This document shows positions 34,281 through 42,842 of a DNA stretch of 64,000 bases, piece by piece. Position 1 is the stretch's first letter; every line of letters starts with the position of its first letter. The DNA comes from JANLTX01 sp049840835 (GTDB lineage Bacteria > Armatimonadota > Armatimonadia > Armatimonadales > Armatimonadaceae), in the NCBI GenBank assembly GCA_049840835.1, contig JASGJG010000036.1:1-64000 (forward strand), in the 5' to 3' direction. Below the pieces are notes generated by a model. It saw only the letters and a program-made list of their open reading frames with translations, was not told the origin of the DNA and made no database searches. A program made the position numbers and the translations under genes.

Positions 34281-34314
34281 TTGCAATATAAAGTAGACTT
34301 CGACATGGTGCCAG

Positions 34315-34352
34315 GGCACTTAAGCACTCCCAGTAAAGGGTGCTTAAGTACC
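34315..34352 (+). repeat. Inverted repeat in the pilin leader
   Basis: ACTTAAGCAC (34318-34327) pairs perfectly with GTGCTTAAGT (34340-34349), and after one mismatch two G-C pairs extend it. The loop is 12 bases. It lies about 90 bases before the first pilin and may be an mRNA stability element or a regulator site. Confidence 0.5.
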
Positions 34353-34439
34353 TTGTGGGATGAAAAAGCATATGCAATGATGGCCACAGCACGCTGGATG
34401 GAATGCATCCAGCCTAAATCGGAAAGACTTTTATTAACT

Positions 34440-34850
34440 ATGATGAATCGACTTATGCGTCGCCGCAACAACCGCAAGGGTTTCACCCTGATTGAACTTC
34501 TCGTCGTTGTCCTGATTCTGGGCATTCTCCTTGCTGTTGCTATTCCTCTGTACCTTAGCTCGGTCAAGAACTCCGCAACCGAAACTGCCAAGGCTAACTG
34601 CAAGACCATTGCTCAGGCTGCTCAGGCATACAAAGTCAAGAACGGAGCTTACCCTGCTGACATCGCCACATTGACTGGCTCCGGCAAAGACCTCGAGCAG
34701 GTTCCGTCCGGTCCACGCGGTGTTACCTACACCATCGCCAACACGGGAATTGTAACTGCTACTGAGAACGGCCAGGATGCTTTCAATACGACTGCAACCA
34801 ACGAAGCGGCAACTTACACCCTGACTACTGGTGCTTACGCGGGCTTCTAA
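34440..34850 (+). CDS. Type IV major-type pilin, first copy
   Basis: A prepilin with a short basic leader and the cleavage site KG|FTLIE, with Glu at position 5, followed by a hydrophobic helix (LLVVVLILGILLAVAIPLYL). The mature protein is about 122 aa, small for a major pilin, and has no cysteine pair typical of disulfide-closed pilins apart from one Cys near position 38. A sequence pattern of alternating Thr, Gly and Ala (TYTIANTG, TATENGQDAF) marks the globular part. The frame runs further upstream, but the ATG at 34440 (or the adjacent one at 34443) gives a normal leader. The second copy follows 10 bases later. Confidence 0.9.
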   Translation: MMNRLMRRRNNRKGFTLIELLVVVLILGILLAVAIPLYLSSVKNSATETAKANCKTIAQAAQAYKVKNGAYPADIATLTGSGKDLEQVPSGPRGVTYTIANTGIVTATENGQDAFNTTATNEAATYTLTTGAYAGF

Positions 34851-34860
34851 GGAATCAGCC

Positions 34861-35280
34861 ATGAATCAAGTTTTTCGCCGCCGTCACAATCATAAGGGTT
34901 TCACCCTGATTGAGCTTCTGGTCGTTGTACTGATCCTTGGCATTCTCCTTGCTGTTGCTATTCCTCTGTACCTTAGCTCGGTCAAGAATTCCGCGACTGA
35001 GACAAGCAAGGCTAACTGCAAGACCATTGCTCAGGCTGCCCAGGCATACAAAGTTAAGAACGGTGCTTACCCCGCCGATCTGGCTACGATGACTGGCTCT
35101 GGCAAGGACCTAGAGCAGGTTCCAGCGGGACCACGTGGTGTCACGTACTCGTTTGCTCCAGGAACTGGCGATATTGGTGTAGTCACTGCCACGGAAGGTG
35201 GCCAGGATGCTTTCAATACGACAGCAACCAATGAGGCTGCAACCTATACCATTTCGACGGGTGCCTATTCTGGATTTTAG
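34861..35280 (+). CDS. Type IV major-type pilin, second copy
   Basis: This is a close paralogue of the preceding pilin, with the same cleavage site (KG|FTLIE), helix and mature pattern, and a small insertion near GTGDIG. About 139 aa. Stretches of DNA are identical between the copies, the longest in the helix-coding part, so the pair comes from a recent duplication or gene conversion. The ATG at 34861 is preceded by AAGGA and lies 10 bases past the first stop. A strong terminator follows about 100 bases downstream, ending the two-pilin transcript. Confidence 0.9.
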   Translation: MNQVFRRRHNHKGFTLIELLVVVLILGILLAVAIPLYLSSVKNSATETSKANCKTIAQAAQAYKVKNGAYPADLATMTGSGKDLEQVPAGPRGVTYSFAPGTGDIGVVTATEGGQDAFNTTATNEAATYTISTGAYSGF

Positions 35281-35378
35281 CGAATAGCTAACAAAATATC
35301 GGAGGGCGGTTTTGCGGGGCTTTCCTTCCCAGAAAGCAACTATGTAGCATTAGAATCCCAAGAAACCAATCTTTCGAT

Positions 35379-35430
35379 AGCTACTGAGTCGGGTTTGTAC
35401 CCACCCGACTCAGTAGCTCTTTCTTATTTT
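35379..35430 (+). terminator. Intrinsic terminator after the two pilins
   Basis: A 16-bp stem (35379-35394 with 35403-35418) has an 8-base loop and is followed by CTTTCTTATTTT. It separates the major pilin pair from the minor pilin operon. Confidence 0.85.
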
Positions 35431-35575
35431 AGAATTCATCAATCAGTTAAAATAACAGCAGAACCTATACACAAGGAATTCGGTCTTCAAAAACACCGTT
35501 TGAAATTGTTTGTCTTACGGTGAAATTACCGTTATAGTGCGAAAAGTTAACAGTGGGATTGATATGGAGAGAGAT

Positions 35576-35983
35576 ATGCAAATTGTTAACAAAAAACAAG
35601 ATACCAGGCTCAAACACGGGTTCACACTCATAGAGATCTTCGCGGTCGTTGCGATTATTGGCATCGTGTTGTCCATTGCTATTGCCAGTATGGTCAGCGC
35701 CAAGAAAGATGCCGCCAAGAAGGCCTGTGAGGCAAACATGAGCGCACTCTTCACGGCAGAGGAAGCCTACCGGGTACGCAACCGGGCTTACACCAGCACG
35801 CTCTCCAATCTCTCTGGTCTCCTGGATGCTGTGCCCCAATGTCCGTCTGGTTCTTCAGCATATACAGCAACGGTGTCTGGGTCGGGGTCGTCACAAACCG
35901 TGACCATTACCTGCCCTAACACAGGCGCACATGTAACCGGAGTAACTCGAAGCACAAGCGATGGGATAACGTTTACTCCCTGA
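35576..35983 (+). CDS. Type IV pilin-like protein, third copy
   Basis: The prepilin site is HG|FTLIE, followed by IFAVVAIIGIVLSIAIASMV. The mature part is about 120 aa with two cysteine pairs (KKACEAN and VPQCPSG, then ITCPNTG). It is distinct from the two upstream pilins in sequence and in having a longer polar leader (IVNKKQDTRLK). The ATG at 35576 has GGAGAG just before it; an ATG at 35564 is an alternative. It opens the operon of minor pilins and assembly genes and could be a minor pilin or an alternative major subunit. Confidence 0.85.
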   Translation: MQIVNKKQDTRLKHGFTLIEIFAVVAIIGIVLSIAIASMVSAKKDAAKKACEANMSALFTAEEAYRVRNRAYTSTLSNLSGLLDAVPQCPSGSSAYTATVSGSGSSQTVTITCPNTGAHVTGVTRSTSDGITFTP

Positions 35984-36002
35984 GATACGCGAGGTATACA
36001 GT

Positions 36003-37529
36003 ATGAAGCTCAATCGAAAGCAACAGCGTGGTTCTACTCTGATAGTCGTGTTAGTAGTCACGACTATCTTTGCCTTGCTGGCAGCGGCTTTGGGCACATT
36101 GATACTTAGCCATAATACGCGGGCCAGTGTAGATAGAAACGCCGCCCAGGCCCTTGATGCCGCGGAATGCGCGTTGAACTATCAGGTCCAGCGCATCTTT
36201 GCGAATATGAATCTGGGCGATTCCCAGGTTGCCTATACTGGCTCCAATGTTGAGTTTGCGACGTATGGCCTGGTATCGGCTCCGATTCCCGTAACCACGA
36301 AAAACGCGGCACTGGGCACAACGAAAACTTCACTGAATACTCGCCTCAGCCTAGACACGTCTAGAAACCCGGCAGACTATGCGATCTGCTGGATCGAGTA
36401 TCCGGGGCAGCCCACGCGGGCCTTAACCACGTCTACAGATGCTACGTTTTATATCTATGGCCAGGCACGAGTCAATGGAGCGATACGCACGGTTCGGGCT
36501 AAAGCAGGCTCTGTAGACATCTTCAAGCGCTGGGCCATGTTCGGAAACAGCACTATTACCCTTGGTGGTAGTTTCTCCGTGACTCCGACTGCCTCATCAC
36601 CGGGGCCGAACGGGGAGCTGGGAATCATCGGCTCAAACGGAGTCATAGATATTAAGCAAAATGGTGCCGCTGTCGGTGGTCAGATTGTCTATGGCGACGG
36701 GGTCCCTGACCCGGATATGTCCTACACCGACGGTGGAAAGAAAATCGACCTGCCACCGATTAATGAGCTCGCAGAAGCGGCCTATCTTGAAGGAACCGCG
36801 GCGGCAGCTTCAACCTACCCTTCTACCAACACAGGTTCTGGCATAGGCAAGTTTCTCGGTCCTACCTCTGGGACCAACAGCGGTAAGTTCAATGACAATC
36901 AAGTCTATTCGCTCTTAACAAAAAGTAAAAGTGCGGGAGTTGCCTTGAATGCCGATGGCTCTTTTCCGAACAGCGCAGACTATCCACTCAAACTCTCCAG
37001 TGTTACAGGCCGCTCGGCAAACTTCTATCTGACAGAGTTAACCGGCTCCAATATAACGATCTGGGCCGATGTTTCTAAGGGACCTGTAAACCTCTGGATA
37101 AACAATACGAAGACAGGCAATCAAGCAAAAGACTCTATATCGGGCAACGTTGACATTGTCGCCTATAAGCAGTTAGACAGTGGTGGGCAGCCGATTCGGC
37201 TACTCGATAACTCTCCCCTATTCCATGTTTACTATAGCAATCAGAATGGGAGCCTGAATATCACGGGCGGAGGCTCAACGAAGAATATTTATGCAATGAT
37301 TTATATGTATAACACCCTCTCGGATGGCACTCCGTTTGGCACGTTTACAACAGGGGGAACCGTAACTATCAATGGTGCGATTATAGGTAACACCCTGGGA
37401 GATGGTACGGGTGGTGGTAACTTCACGGTCAACTATCCTTCGACCGTAGGGGCTGGTGGCGATACCGAAGGCGCTCTTTTTGGGTTGAATACTCCCTGGA
37501 CAGAGTACAACCCGGTGGTAGGGAACTAA
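36003..37529 (+). CDS. PilX-like large minor pilin, 508 aa
   Basis: The N-terminus has a G|STLIVV prepilin-like site and a hydrophobic helix (VVLVVTTIFALLAAALGTLIL), as in PilX N-terminal domains. Position 5 is Val, not Glu, as in PilX of other bacteria. The remaining 450 residues form a beta-rich, Gly/Asn/Thr-rich module (GGGSTKNIYAMIYMYN, GGTVTINGAIIGN), much longer than normal PilX (about 160-200 aa), suggesting a tip adhesin or a folded extension. It starts 19 bases after the third pilin and precedes the PilV-like gene by 7 bases. Confidence 0.8.
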   Translation: MKLNRKQQRGSTLIVVLVVTTIFALLAAALGTLILSHNTRASVDRNAAQALDAAECALNYQVQRIFANMNLGDSQVAYTGSNVEFATYGLVSAPIPVTTKNAALGTTKTSLNTRLSLDTSRNPADYAICWIEYPGQPTRALTTSTDATFYIYGQARVNGAIRTVRAKAGSVDIFKRWAMFGNSTITLGGSFSVTPTASSPGPNGELGIIGSNGVIDIKQNGAAVGGQIVYGDGVPDPDMSYTDGGKKIDLPPINELAEAAYLEGTAAAASTYPSTNTGSGIGKFLGPTSGTNSGKFNDNQVYSLLTKSKSAGVALNADGSFPNSADYPLKLSSVTGRSANFYLTELTGSNITIWADVSKGPVNLWINNTKTGNQAKDSISGNVDIVAYKQLDSGGQPIRLLDNSPLFHVYYSNQNGSLNITGGGSTKNIYAMIYMYNTLSDGTPFGTFTTGGTVTINGAIIGNTLGDGTGGGNFTVNYPSTVGAGGDTEGALFGLNTPWTEYNPVVGN

Positions 37530-37536
37530 TAAAATC

Positions 37537-38010
37537 ATGCGCAGGGGATTCACACTCATAGAGACTCTTGTAGCAGCCCTGCTGCTCTCGCTCTCTATTG
37601 CCGCTATGGTAACCCTGTGGGGGCTTGGCCGCCGACTGACCGAGCAGTCACGCGATATGGCGGAGCATATTGCTGTCGCACGGCAAGAAGCAGAGCGGGA
37701 TAAAGCCCTACTCTACAATGGCGTCTTTATCAACTCCACGGGCAACTACACGGCCCATAATCCCCAGCGCACAGACTATACAGCCACAGGGCAGGTATTG
37801 GCAACGAATCTAGCGGCTAATGCGGCGGCCACCACGGGAGCGTATTACCGGGCGGTCAGCACCTATACCATAGTTACCACCGGTAGCGAGACCGATCCTA
37901 AGCGCAAGCTGGGGATTCAGATTATTCAGGTCTTTCCGAAAAGCGGGAGTGGTTTCTCCGCCACGGCCTCCTATCAAACCACTGTCTTCTATACATCGGC
38001 GGGAGTATAG
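37537..38010 (+). CDS. PilV/GspI-like minor prepilin
   Basis: A short basic leader, the site RG|FTLIE and the hydrophobic helix TLVAALLLSLSIAAMVTLWGL are visible. The mature part is about 153 aa, with VARQEAER and YRAVSTYTI segments. Length and position between the PilX-like and PilW-like genes fit a PilV-type minor pilin that primes pilus assembly. Function is assigned from family and context. The gene starts 7 bases after the previous stop and ends 3 bases before the next start. Confidence 0.85.
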   Translation: MRRGFTLIETLVAALLLSLSIAAMVTLWGLGRRLTEQSRDMAEHIAVARQEAERDKALLYNGVFINSTGNYTAHNPQRTDYTATGQVLATNLAANAAATTGAYYRAVSTYTIVTTGSETDPKRKLGIQIIQVFPKSGSGFSATASYQTTVFYTSAGV

Positions 38011-38013
38011 GCT

Positions 38014-38664
38014 ATGCGAAAATATGCCTATAGCCTGATTGAGCTTCTTGTCGCCCTGGCCATTACCGGAATTGTGCTGGCCGCAGGAGCGACGCTGCTG
38101 GTGCACACACTGAGCAACGAGAAAGTCTATAAGCAGCAGAACCTGGCTCAGCAGAACGCCAGAACCGCCATTGGAATCATCGCCGACGATATGAAAAGTG
38201 CCCTGAAAAAGCGCACCACAGTAACGGCAAGCGGTGTACAAGCCACGATACCTAGCGCGACAGTGAGCGGTGCGGCAGCGGGAAGCGCCACGGCATCCAA
38301 CATTACCAGCTATACCACTCCCCTTTACTTCAATATCTACAACGATGACGGTACAACCGAGCGCCGAGTTCGCTACTGGCTGAACGGTACCGATCTGCGC
38401 CGTGAGATCGTGAACTATGTGAACGAAACGTCTACGCCTGGATCGGCCACTTCAGCGACCGCTGGCACCATAATCGGACGCTTTATCACAGAGTTCAAGG
38501 CGCAGAAACCCTACGACAGTATCAGCAGCACGAACCTGCTGGCAAATAACTATGACATTGTCCGTATTACCGTTACGGCAACTCAGGGAGTCACCGGCGA
38601 CTCCACCCAGCAAAGTGTAGTGACTCTGACCAGTGATATCACCCTGAGGAATAACCTATTGTGA
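38014..38664 (+). CDS. PilW/GspJ-like minor prepilin
   Basis: The N-terminus MRKYAYSLIELLVALAITG has the prepilin pattern with Ala, not the normal Gly, at the cleavage position (A|YSLIE); Glu at position 5 is kept. The mature part has the GspJ-like TLSNEKVYKQQNLAQQNARTAIG helix and IIADDMKSAL, then a beta-rich domain. At 216 aa it is in the normal range. Its stop overlaps the GTG of the PilM-PilN gene by 4 bases. The role is inferred as a minor pilin of the priming complex. Confidence 0.85.
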   Translation: MRKYAYSLIELLVALAITGIVLAAGATLLVHTLSNEKVYKQQNLAQQNARTAIGIIADDMKSALKKRTTVTASGVQATIPSATVSGAAAGSATASNITSYTTPLYFNIYNDDGTTERRVRYWLNGTDLRREIVNYVNETSTPGSATSATAGTIIGRFITEFKAQKPYDSISSTNLLANNYDIVRITVTATQGVTGDSTQQSVVTLTSDITLRNNLL

Positions 38665-40373
38665 CGAAAAAGCAACCTCGCGGCCCGCTACTTGGGCTAT
38701 CCTTCACGGAGGATTCCGTTCATGCGGTGGTCACCCGTCTGGATCGCTCCGGGCAGCCAGAGATAGTTAAGGCCGCACGAACCGATCTGCCCCATGGTCT
38801 GATCGCCGAGCACGGAATCCAGGACTTCGATGTTCTGGCTCAGGTGCTCCGCCGATTCCTGGTAGACAACAAGATAGAGTCTCTTCCCACAGTGGTGGGA
38901 CTGCCCTCTCGAACAGTCTTTGCGCGCCAGATTACTATCCCACCAGTTCTAGGGGATGTGCGCCGGGCTGTCATTCGCGGCGAGATAGACCATCTGAGTC
39001 TTCTGCCACCGGGTCAGGGAGCGTTCGACTATATCCCCTTCGATATTGAAGAGGAAAACAGCACTCCCGGTGAGCCTGTGTTCTTTTTCGCCGCCGAACA
39101 CTCTGTTATCGCTGGGTTCTCTGCCCTGATACAGGATGTGGGTCTGAAAATTATTGGAGTGGAGCCTGCGGAATACGCGGCGGTGCGAACCATCTATCCG
39201 CAGGTTGCTACTCGCCCACTCGCGCTGGTCATCTCCATTGGCTCCGGTAATACGACCCTGTTGTTCTACAAGCAGGGCAAACCGATCTATGCTCGGCGCC
39301 TGGACCTGGGGCATAGCCATCTGATCGTGCCTGAAGTGCTGGAAGAGCAGGCGGAGACAGCAACAACCGATTCCATGCCGATTATCCACGCACCGGCTGC
39401 TCCGGAGCATGGGAGCGTAGGCATTGGTTCGTACTCCGACTTCGCAGGCCCCACCAGCTTTGCCGAGCCCTTTTTCGACGATACGTCGGAACAGGAACCA
39501 AACAGCCCCTGGGATACCAACCGCCTTCATGATGCGGAGCATGCCCGCCGTATGCTCGTCCAGGAGATCGGTCGCTCTCTGGATTACTTCGTCCGTGAAA
39601 AACGTTCCGATCTGGCCCAGCTACACACGGCTCTCCTTCCGAACAACATCGATCTGGCTGGTATGCCAGTCTACACCAGTGCCCTGCTGGAAATGGACAT
39701 CGAACTGGGAGACACCCTGGCGCATGTAACGTCCAGTCGCCTGATTCCGGCAGATCGCAGGCAGGAGTTCGGGCTGGCCTATGCCCCCGCACTGGGACTT
39801 ACTCTAGGGCATCTGGGAGCCGGGTTTGAAGGCGCTCAAATCTTCGACCTGATGACTGAGGACGCCAGCGTGGTCCGCGCCCGCAAAGCGCCCGGTCTCC
39901 TTCGCAATGCCTCGCTGTGTGCGGGTGCCTTACTCTCCCTGGGGGCTGGTGGTTTCTGGTATCTGACCACACAGGATATTCCGGTCCGAGCGAACCTGGA
40001 GAAGTCGAAAGCTTCTCTGGCTACAGCTCAGGGACAGGAGAAATTGCTACGCACGGAACAAAACCAGCAGCTGGAACTGGTACAGGAAATCCGGACACAC
40101 AATATTCCCTGGACTACGGTACTCCGGGTGTTGAGCCAGACGGTGCCGGTTAACATGGGACTCACCAATGTCGCGGCACGCGGCTCAATTCTCACAATTG
40201 AGGCGGAAACCCAGTACGAGGATACGATTCCGGTCTTTGGTAAGCAGCTCCAAGCAACCGGCTTCTTCACGAATGTTCTGGTAGACAGCACCAGTCGAGA
40301 TAAAGATAAAATCCGCCTTACTGTCACGGCTTCTCTGCCGAACGCTGACCTGCAGAAAGAGGCCGCGAAATGA
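38661..40373 (+). CDS. PilM-PilN fusion, type IV pilus alignment protein
   Basis: Residues 1-390 are a PilM actin-like ATPase: GLSFTEDSVHAVV, VVGLPSRTVFARQI, the ISIGSGNTTLLFYKQGKP phosphate block and the LGHSHL segment. A long acidic insert lies at about 210-290. A membrane helix (about 415-432) and a PilN-like periplasmic part follow (coiled coil from 440, then WTTVLRVLSQTVP and a ferredoxin-like fold). In most bacteria PilM and PilN are separate proteins, bound through the PilN N-terminus. The start is a GTG overlapping the pilW stop (GTGA). No separate pilN exists before pilO. Confidence 0.88.
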   Translation: MTKKQPRGPLLGLSFTEDSVHAVVTRLDRSGQPEIVKAARTDLPHGLIAEHGIQDFDVLAQVLRRFLVDNKIESLPTVVGLPSRTVFARQITIPPVLGDVRRAVIRGEIDHLSLLPPGQGAFDYIPFDIEEENSTPGEPVFFFAAEHSVIAGFSALIQDVGLKIIGVEPAEYAAVRTIYPQVATRPLALVISIGSGNTTLLFYKQGKPIYARRLDLGHSHLIVPEVLEEQAETATTDSMPIIHAPAAPEHGSVGIGSYSDFAGPTSFAEPFFDDTSEQEPNSPWDTNRLHDAEHARRMLVQEIGRSLDYFVREKRSDLAQLHTALLPNNIDLAGMPVYTSALLEMDIELGDTLAHVTSSRLIPADRRQEFGLAYAPALGLTLGHLGAGFEGAQIFDLMTEDASVVRARKAPGLLRNASLCAGALLSLGAGGFWYLTTQDIPVRANLEKSKASLATAQGQEKLLRTEQNQQLELVQEIRTHNIPWTTVLRVLSQTVPVNMGLTNVAARGSILTIEAETQYEDTIPVFGKQLQATGFFTNVLVDSTSRDKDKIRLTVTASLPNADLQKEAAK

Positions 40374-40924
40374 AGCCGGAACTCCAACGTTATCTTGCTG
40401 TTGGTCTGCTCTTTATCGGTGTTCTGGGCGCTGGCCTGCTGATTATCCCGAAGTGGGTCGCTCTGAACTCGCATCGAGAGGAACTGAGTCGTGTGGAAAC
40501 CCAGATTGCCTCAACCATTCAGAGTATTCAGCTCCTGAGATCGGCACCAAAAGGCCCACCCTTTGCTCATATGCCGGCGACTCCCACAGAGGAGCTAGAG
40601 TTTTTGAGCCAGCTCAACAATGTGGCAAGAGCCTGTGGCGTGAAGGTAACCAAAACAAAGCATATTGCGGTGGTCACCAATGAAAATGGCCCCACTCCCG
40701 ATGGCCCAAAAAAGAACTTCCTTCCGCCCGGTATCGACCCCGCGATTCTGACACTGACTGTGGAAGGCACCTACCAGGCTATGGCTACTTTCTTCCAGCG
40801 CCTGGAGACCTATCCCCGCCTGGTTAGCATCACAGACGCGACGATGAAGACGGGAGAGTATCCCATCGTGTCTGCGGACTTTACGCTGACTCGCTACACC
40901 ACACCACAGGTGGCCAGCCAGTAA
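40370..40924 (+). CDS. pilO: PilO, type IV pilus alignment protein
   Basis: The start overlaps the pilM-pilN stop by 4 bases. It has an N-terminal membrane helix (YLAVGLLFIGVLGAGLLII), a short coiled coil (REELSRVETQIAST) and a C-terminal ferredoxin-like domain (ELEFLSQLNNVARACGVKV, LTVEGTYQAMATFFQRLETYPRLVSI), the PilO signature. At 184 aa it is slightly short but complete. It pairs with the PilN part of the fusion protein to form the periplasmic alignment complex between platform and secretin. Confidence 0.92.
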   Translation: MKPELQRYLAVGLLFIGVLGAGLLIIPKWVALNSHREELSRVETQIASTIQSIQLLRSAPKGPPFAHMPATPTEELEFLSQLNNVARACGVKVTKTKHIAVVTNENGPTPDGPKKNFLPPGIDPAILTLTVEGTYQAMATFFQRLETYPRLVSITDATMKTGEYPIVSADFTLTRYTTPQVASQ

Positions 40925-40931
40925 GGCAAAA

Positions 40932-42842
40932 ATGAAGAGGTACAGAAAAATTATGTCAATATCCTGGAAAGCGCTCCCCCTACCGTTGTTGGGCGCATTT
41001 ATACTGGCAATGCCACCCGCATCGGCGCAGGTGGCCAGCCAGACATCGCGCCGCCTGAAACTGGCCTTTCATCAGGCGGATGCCACCGATGTTCTGCGTG
41101 CTATCTCCCGGCTTTCCGGGGTCAGTGTTGCCGCAGCGGCCTCTCTGAAAGGCAAGCTTATCTCGGTACGCCTGCAGGATGTTACGGCAGAGGAAGCCCT
41201 TCGTATTGTTGCCGCCGCTTCTGGAGCAGACCTGCGCCAGGTAGGAAACACCTATCTGATCGGACCAGCCCAGGATCTGAAGGCAACTCGCTCGGGCGGC
41301 AAGACCGAGGTATTCCCACTGAAGTACCTCTCTCCCGCTTCTGCGAAAACTCTGATTGAGTCGGCGCTTCCCTATGTGACCGCTCAGCCTATGGAGGCGG
41401 AGTCGATTGTGGCCCTGTCTGGCTCACCGGCGGATTTACAGGAGGCCCGTACTCTACTCTCACAGGCCGATCAGCCCACGAAGCCGACGACAGAGCTGTT
41501 TGCCCCTGAGCATGTGACTCCTACTACTCTGCAGGGCATTCTGAAAAAGACTTTCCCGGATACCACGCTCGATATTCAGGGCAATACCCTGATAGCCACG
41601 GGCAGCAAAGATGCGCTGACCAAGATTCGTGCCCTGCTCCCCAGCCTGGATGTGGCAGCCGCGAACGAACAGCGGACGGAGATCTATGCAATCAAGTTCT
41701 CTAGCGCACGCTCATTAAAAGACATGCTAACGTCTGCTCTGCCATCTATAGTTGTTACTCCTTCAGCAGAGTCTTATTCACCACCTAGCGCCCTGTTCCG
41801 CCCCTTAACTAGCACCGGATTTGGCAGTGCGACGAATACCCTACCTCAAGACAATAGTTCCTATGGTGGTCCTGGATTAGGCCAGCCGGGAATCGCCTCG
41901 GGACCAAGTGGGCAGAATGGCGCACAGCCTGTTGTCAGCACCACACGTTCGCGACATCTGATTCTCGCGGGCACAGACACCGATGTGGAGAAGGCGCTGA
42001 AGCTGTTGAATGAAATCGATACGGCACCGGCTCAGTTAGAGATAGAAGCGCGCCTGATCGATGTTACGCTAGATGGCGACTTGAACGCAGGTATTCAATG
42101 GGGCTTCTTCCAGCAGCAGCAAGGAACAGGCGGTCAAACCCAGCAGCAAGAAACGTTTACCCAGGGTATTGCTCAGCAGAAGATTCAGGAGGCTACTGCT
42201 CCTGGCGTGCTCAAGTTCGGGCGCTTCCAGCGTACTCCGCTGGACCTAGGAGCCCAGATTCAGATGCTGGAGCGCACCGGGCGCAGTAAGACCCTGGCTC
42301 ACCCACGTATCTCCGTGCTGGATAACGACGATGCCAATATCTTCATTGGTGATGTCCTCCGATTCCAGATTCTCGCCTCGGCGTCCGCTACCGCAGGCAA
42401 TGCGTTTACTGTTCAGGAAGTACCGGTCGGTGTCGCGCTGCTGGTTCGCCCACGAGTAAACGCCAGCGATGAGATTACGATGAAGATTCATCCGGTGGTT
42501 TCTATTCTTACGACGAGAGACTCCGCCGGGCTACCCCAGACTGCATCTCGTGAGGCGGATACGACACTGCGCATCAAGGACGGCGAGACCATTGTTATCG
42601 GTGGCCTGATTCGCGACGAGGACCTGAAGACGATTCAGGAGGTTCCGCTCCTCTCCAAGATTCCGCTCTTCGGTGAGCTGTTCCGCAATCGACAGAACTC
42701 CCGACGGCGTTCCGAGGTTCTCATTTTTCTGACGCCACACCTTATCAAAGATGGGGGCAAAGCGATCACGGCAGCCGCAGAGAAAGCGGCACCTGCCGCG
42801 ACGAATGCGATCAAGAAGGCTGATGGAGAGAAGAAGCAATGA
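40932..42842 (+). CDS. pilQ: PilQ/GspD-type outer-membrane secretin
   Basis: A signal peptide (LPLLGAFILAMPPASAQ) is followed by an N0-type domain (about 45-115, LKLAFHQADATDVLRAI) and secretin-associated repeats (FPLKYLSPASAKTLIESALP). A Gly/Ser/Gln-rich low-complexity loop lies at about 285-345. The C-terminal secretin domain (about 390-605) has EIEARLIDV, ISVLDNDDANIF, VPVGVALLVRP and the ETIVIGGLIRDED and VPLLSKIPLFGELF motifs. The start at 40932 is supported by AAGG; an ATG at 40953 is an alternative. It ends overlapping the PilP-like gene by 4 bases. It forms the outer-membrane pore for the pilus. Confidence 0.95.
   Translation: MKRYRKIMSISWKALPLPLLGAFILAMPPASAQVASQTSRRLKLAFHQADATDVLRAISRLSGVSVAAAASLKGKLISVRLQDVTAEEALRIVAAASGADLRQVGNTYLIGPAQDLKATRSGGKTEVFPLKYLSPASAKTLIESALPYVTAQPMEAESIVALSGSPADLQEARTLLSQADQPTKPTTELFAPEHVTPTTLQGILKKTFPDTTLDIQGNTLIATGSKDALTKIRALLPSLDVAAANEQRTEIYAIKFSSARSLKDMLTSALPSIVVTPSAESYSPPSALFRPLTSTGFGSATNTLPQDNSSYGGPGLGQPGIASGPSGQNGAQPVVSTTRSRHLILAGTDTDVEKALKLLNEIDTAPAQLEIEARLIDVTLDGDLNAGIQWGFFQQQQGTGGQTQQQETFTQGIAQQKIQEATAPGVLKFGRFQRTPLDLGAQIQMLERTGRSKTLAHPRISVLDNDDANIFIGDVLRFQILASASATAGNAFTVQEVPVGVALLVRPRVNASDEITMKIHPVVSILTTRDSAGLPQTASREADTTLRIKDGETIVIGGLIRDEDLKTIQEVPLLSKIPLFGELFRNRQNSRRRSEVLIFLTPHLIKDGGKAITAAAEKAAPAATNAIKKADGEKKQ

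Larger units (their letters stand above)
34033..34439. other. Intergenic region between response regulator and first pilin
   Basis: No convincing gene is present; a 63-codon frame at 34105-34296 lacks a ribosome site and homology. The region holds a likely pilin promoter and a long inverted repeat, listed separately, and must also contain the divergent promoter of the regulator operon. It is notably richer in A and T than the flanking genes. Confidence 0.6.

Noticed and set aside
34105..34296. A 63-codon plus-strand frame with a hydrophobic stretch upstream of the pilins
   Set aside because: No ribosome binding site or homology; it overlaps the likely pilin promoter and the region is AT-rich noncoding in appearance.
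34441..35983. CRISPR-like direct repeats in the pilin region
   Set aside because: The repeated DNA is coding sequence shared by paralogous pilins, with no regular spacers. No CRISPR array exists in the window.
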